A stretch of DNA of 5,978 nt from an uncultured Micrococcaceae bacterium. GTDB lineage: Bacteria > Actinomycetota > Actinomycetes > Actinomycetales > Micrococcaceae. The position numbers and the translations under genes were made by a program. Shown piece by piece: positions 5,531-5,978 of the stretch; position 1 is the first letter of the stretch; each line of letters begins with the position of its first letter. The stretch spans positions 1 to 5,978 of the forward strand of contig CALBOC010000142.1 of the NCBI GenBank assembly GCA_937896705.1. The letters run 5' to 3'. Under the pieces are notes generated by a model. The model was given only the letters and a program-made list of their open reading frames with translations, was not told where the DNA came from and searched no databases.

Positions 5531-5978
5531 TGCCTACCACCCACACTGATGTGAAACTCCACCACGACGAATTGCTCGAACACGTCCTTGGCCCCTGGGC
5601 TGAGGATCGCCGACACGTCCGCAAACTCATGGAAGAGCCGATCTTCCATCATCCATTCAATGTCACCAAGGAAGAACACCGAGAGATAACGCTCAAGCAG
5701 CTCCATGAGCTGGTCGATCGCAACATCATCGGCAAGGCCTACCCGAAAGAGTTTGGTGGCCAAGGCAATCCCGGTGCCAATGTTGCCGGGTTCGCGGAGA
5801 TGTTTCACGCCCACCCATCCATGCAGATTAAAGGCGGCGTGCAGTGGGGGTTATTTGGCTCAGCTATCTTGAGCCTCGGCAACGAAGAACAGCACAAAAA
5901 ATGGTTGCCCGGCGTGCTCAACCTGGACCTGCCAGGCGTCTACGCCATGACTGAGATCGGCCACGGCTCTGACGTGGG
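5530..5978 (+). CDS. acyl-CoA oxidase / acyl-CoA dehydrogenase family flavoprotein, 3'-partial
   Basis: The frame is open from ATG 5530 to the right edge: 149 complete codons plus two bases, so most of the protein is missing (acyl-CoA oxidases are usually about 600-700 residues). These enzymes desaturate acyl-CoA to trans-2-enoyl-CoA using FAD. Oxidases pass the electrons to O2 and make H2O2, while dehydrogenases use an electron-transfer flavoprotein. Visible motifs are AYPKEFGGQGNPGAN (70-84), PSMQIKGGVQWGLFGSAI (96-113), LGNEEQHKKWLPGV (116-129) and YAMTEIGHGSDV (138-149). The long KGGVQ block and the MTExGHGSDV form of the FAD-contact loop resemble acyl-CoA oxidases more than short FadE dehydrogenases. 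Residues 1-60 form an extra charged helical N-terminal region. The ATG overlaps the tetR stop (TAATG) and has a strong AGGAG, implying an operon and coupled translation. Oxidase versus dehydrogenase is not settled without the C-terminus. Confidence 0.85.
   Translation, partial: MPTTHTDVKLHHDELLEHVLGPWAEDRRHVRKLMEEPIFHHPFNVTKEEHREITLKQLHELVDRNIIGKAYPKEFGGQGNPGANVAGFAEMFHAHPSMQIKGGVQWGLFGSAILSLGNEEQHKKWLPGVLNLDLPGVYAMTEIGHGSDV

Noticed and set aside
5527..5814. Minus-strand 95-codon open frame at the right end
   Set aside because: It is antisense to the acyl-CoA oxidase frame, which has clear family motifs and a strong ribosome binding site. The antisense translation has no recognisable motif.
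1..5978. tRNA, rRNA, CRISPR array, riboswitch, insertion sequence, attachment site or defence system
   Set aside because: No cloverleaf, spaced direct repeats, transposase or integrase motifs were found, and almost every base is accounted for by metabolic genes.

Overview
The window looks like chromosomal DNA from a moderately high-G+C actinobacterium. The main marker is a mycothiol-type glycosyltransferase (MshA), an enzyme essentially confined to Actinobacteria. The fatty-acid genes also resemble the mycobacterial block Rv0241c-Rv0244c (htdX, fabG4, fadA2, fadE5). A member of Micrococcales is my guess, but the sequence alone does not fix the genus. Coding density is very high: there is no gene-free stretch over 300 bases, and I see no RNA gene, CRISPR array, insertion sequence or phage gene.

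Layout: (1) 1-1109, plus strand: the 3' part of mshA, whose N-terminus lies off the left edge. (2) 1110-1163: a short convergent gap with a weak hairpin. (3) 1164-4805, minus strand: a three-gene operon read right to left. It encodes a FadA2/FadI-like thiolase (4805-3486), a high-molecular-weight FabG4-type ketoreductase (3445-2081) and a double-hotdog MaoC/HtdX-like hydratase (2081-1164). (4) 4806-4879: a 74-bp divergent control region containing a perfect 15-bp inverted repeat, placed where one bound repressor could cover both promoters. (5) 4880-5978, plus strand: a TetR-family regulator, probably with a leaderless or nearly leaderless mRNA. Its stop codon overlaps the start of an acyl-CoA oxidase/dehydrogenase gene that runs off the right edge.

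The enzymes form a full set for one turn of beta-oxidation: acyl-CoA oxidase-type flavoenzyme, R-type (MaoC) enoyl-CoA hydratase, SDR-type 3-hydroxyacyl/3-ketoacyl dehydrogenase/reductase, and thiolase. This is the enzyme logic of peroxisomal MFE-2 beta-oxidation rather than the classical bacterial FadB/FadE set. The TetR protein is the obvious candidate for a lipid- or acyl-CoA-responsive switch of both arms. The direction of flux (degradation or chain building) cannot be settled from sequence. The mshA gene is convergent with the module and probably an unrelated neighbour, although mycothiol is the main thiol antioxidant of these bacteria and an acyl-CoA oxidase would produce hydrogen peroxide.
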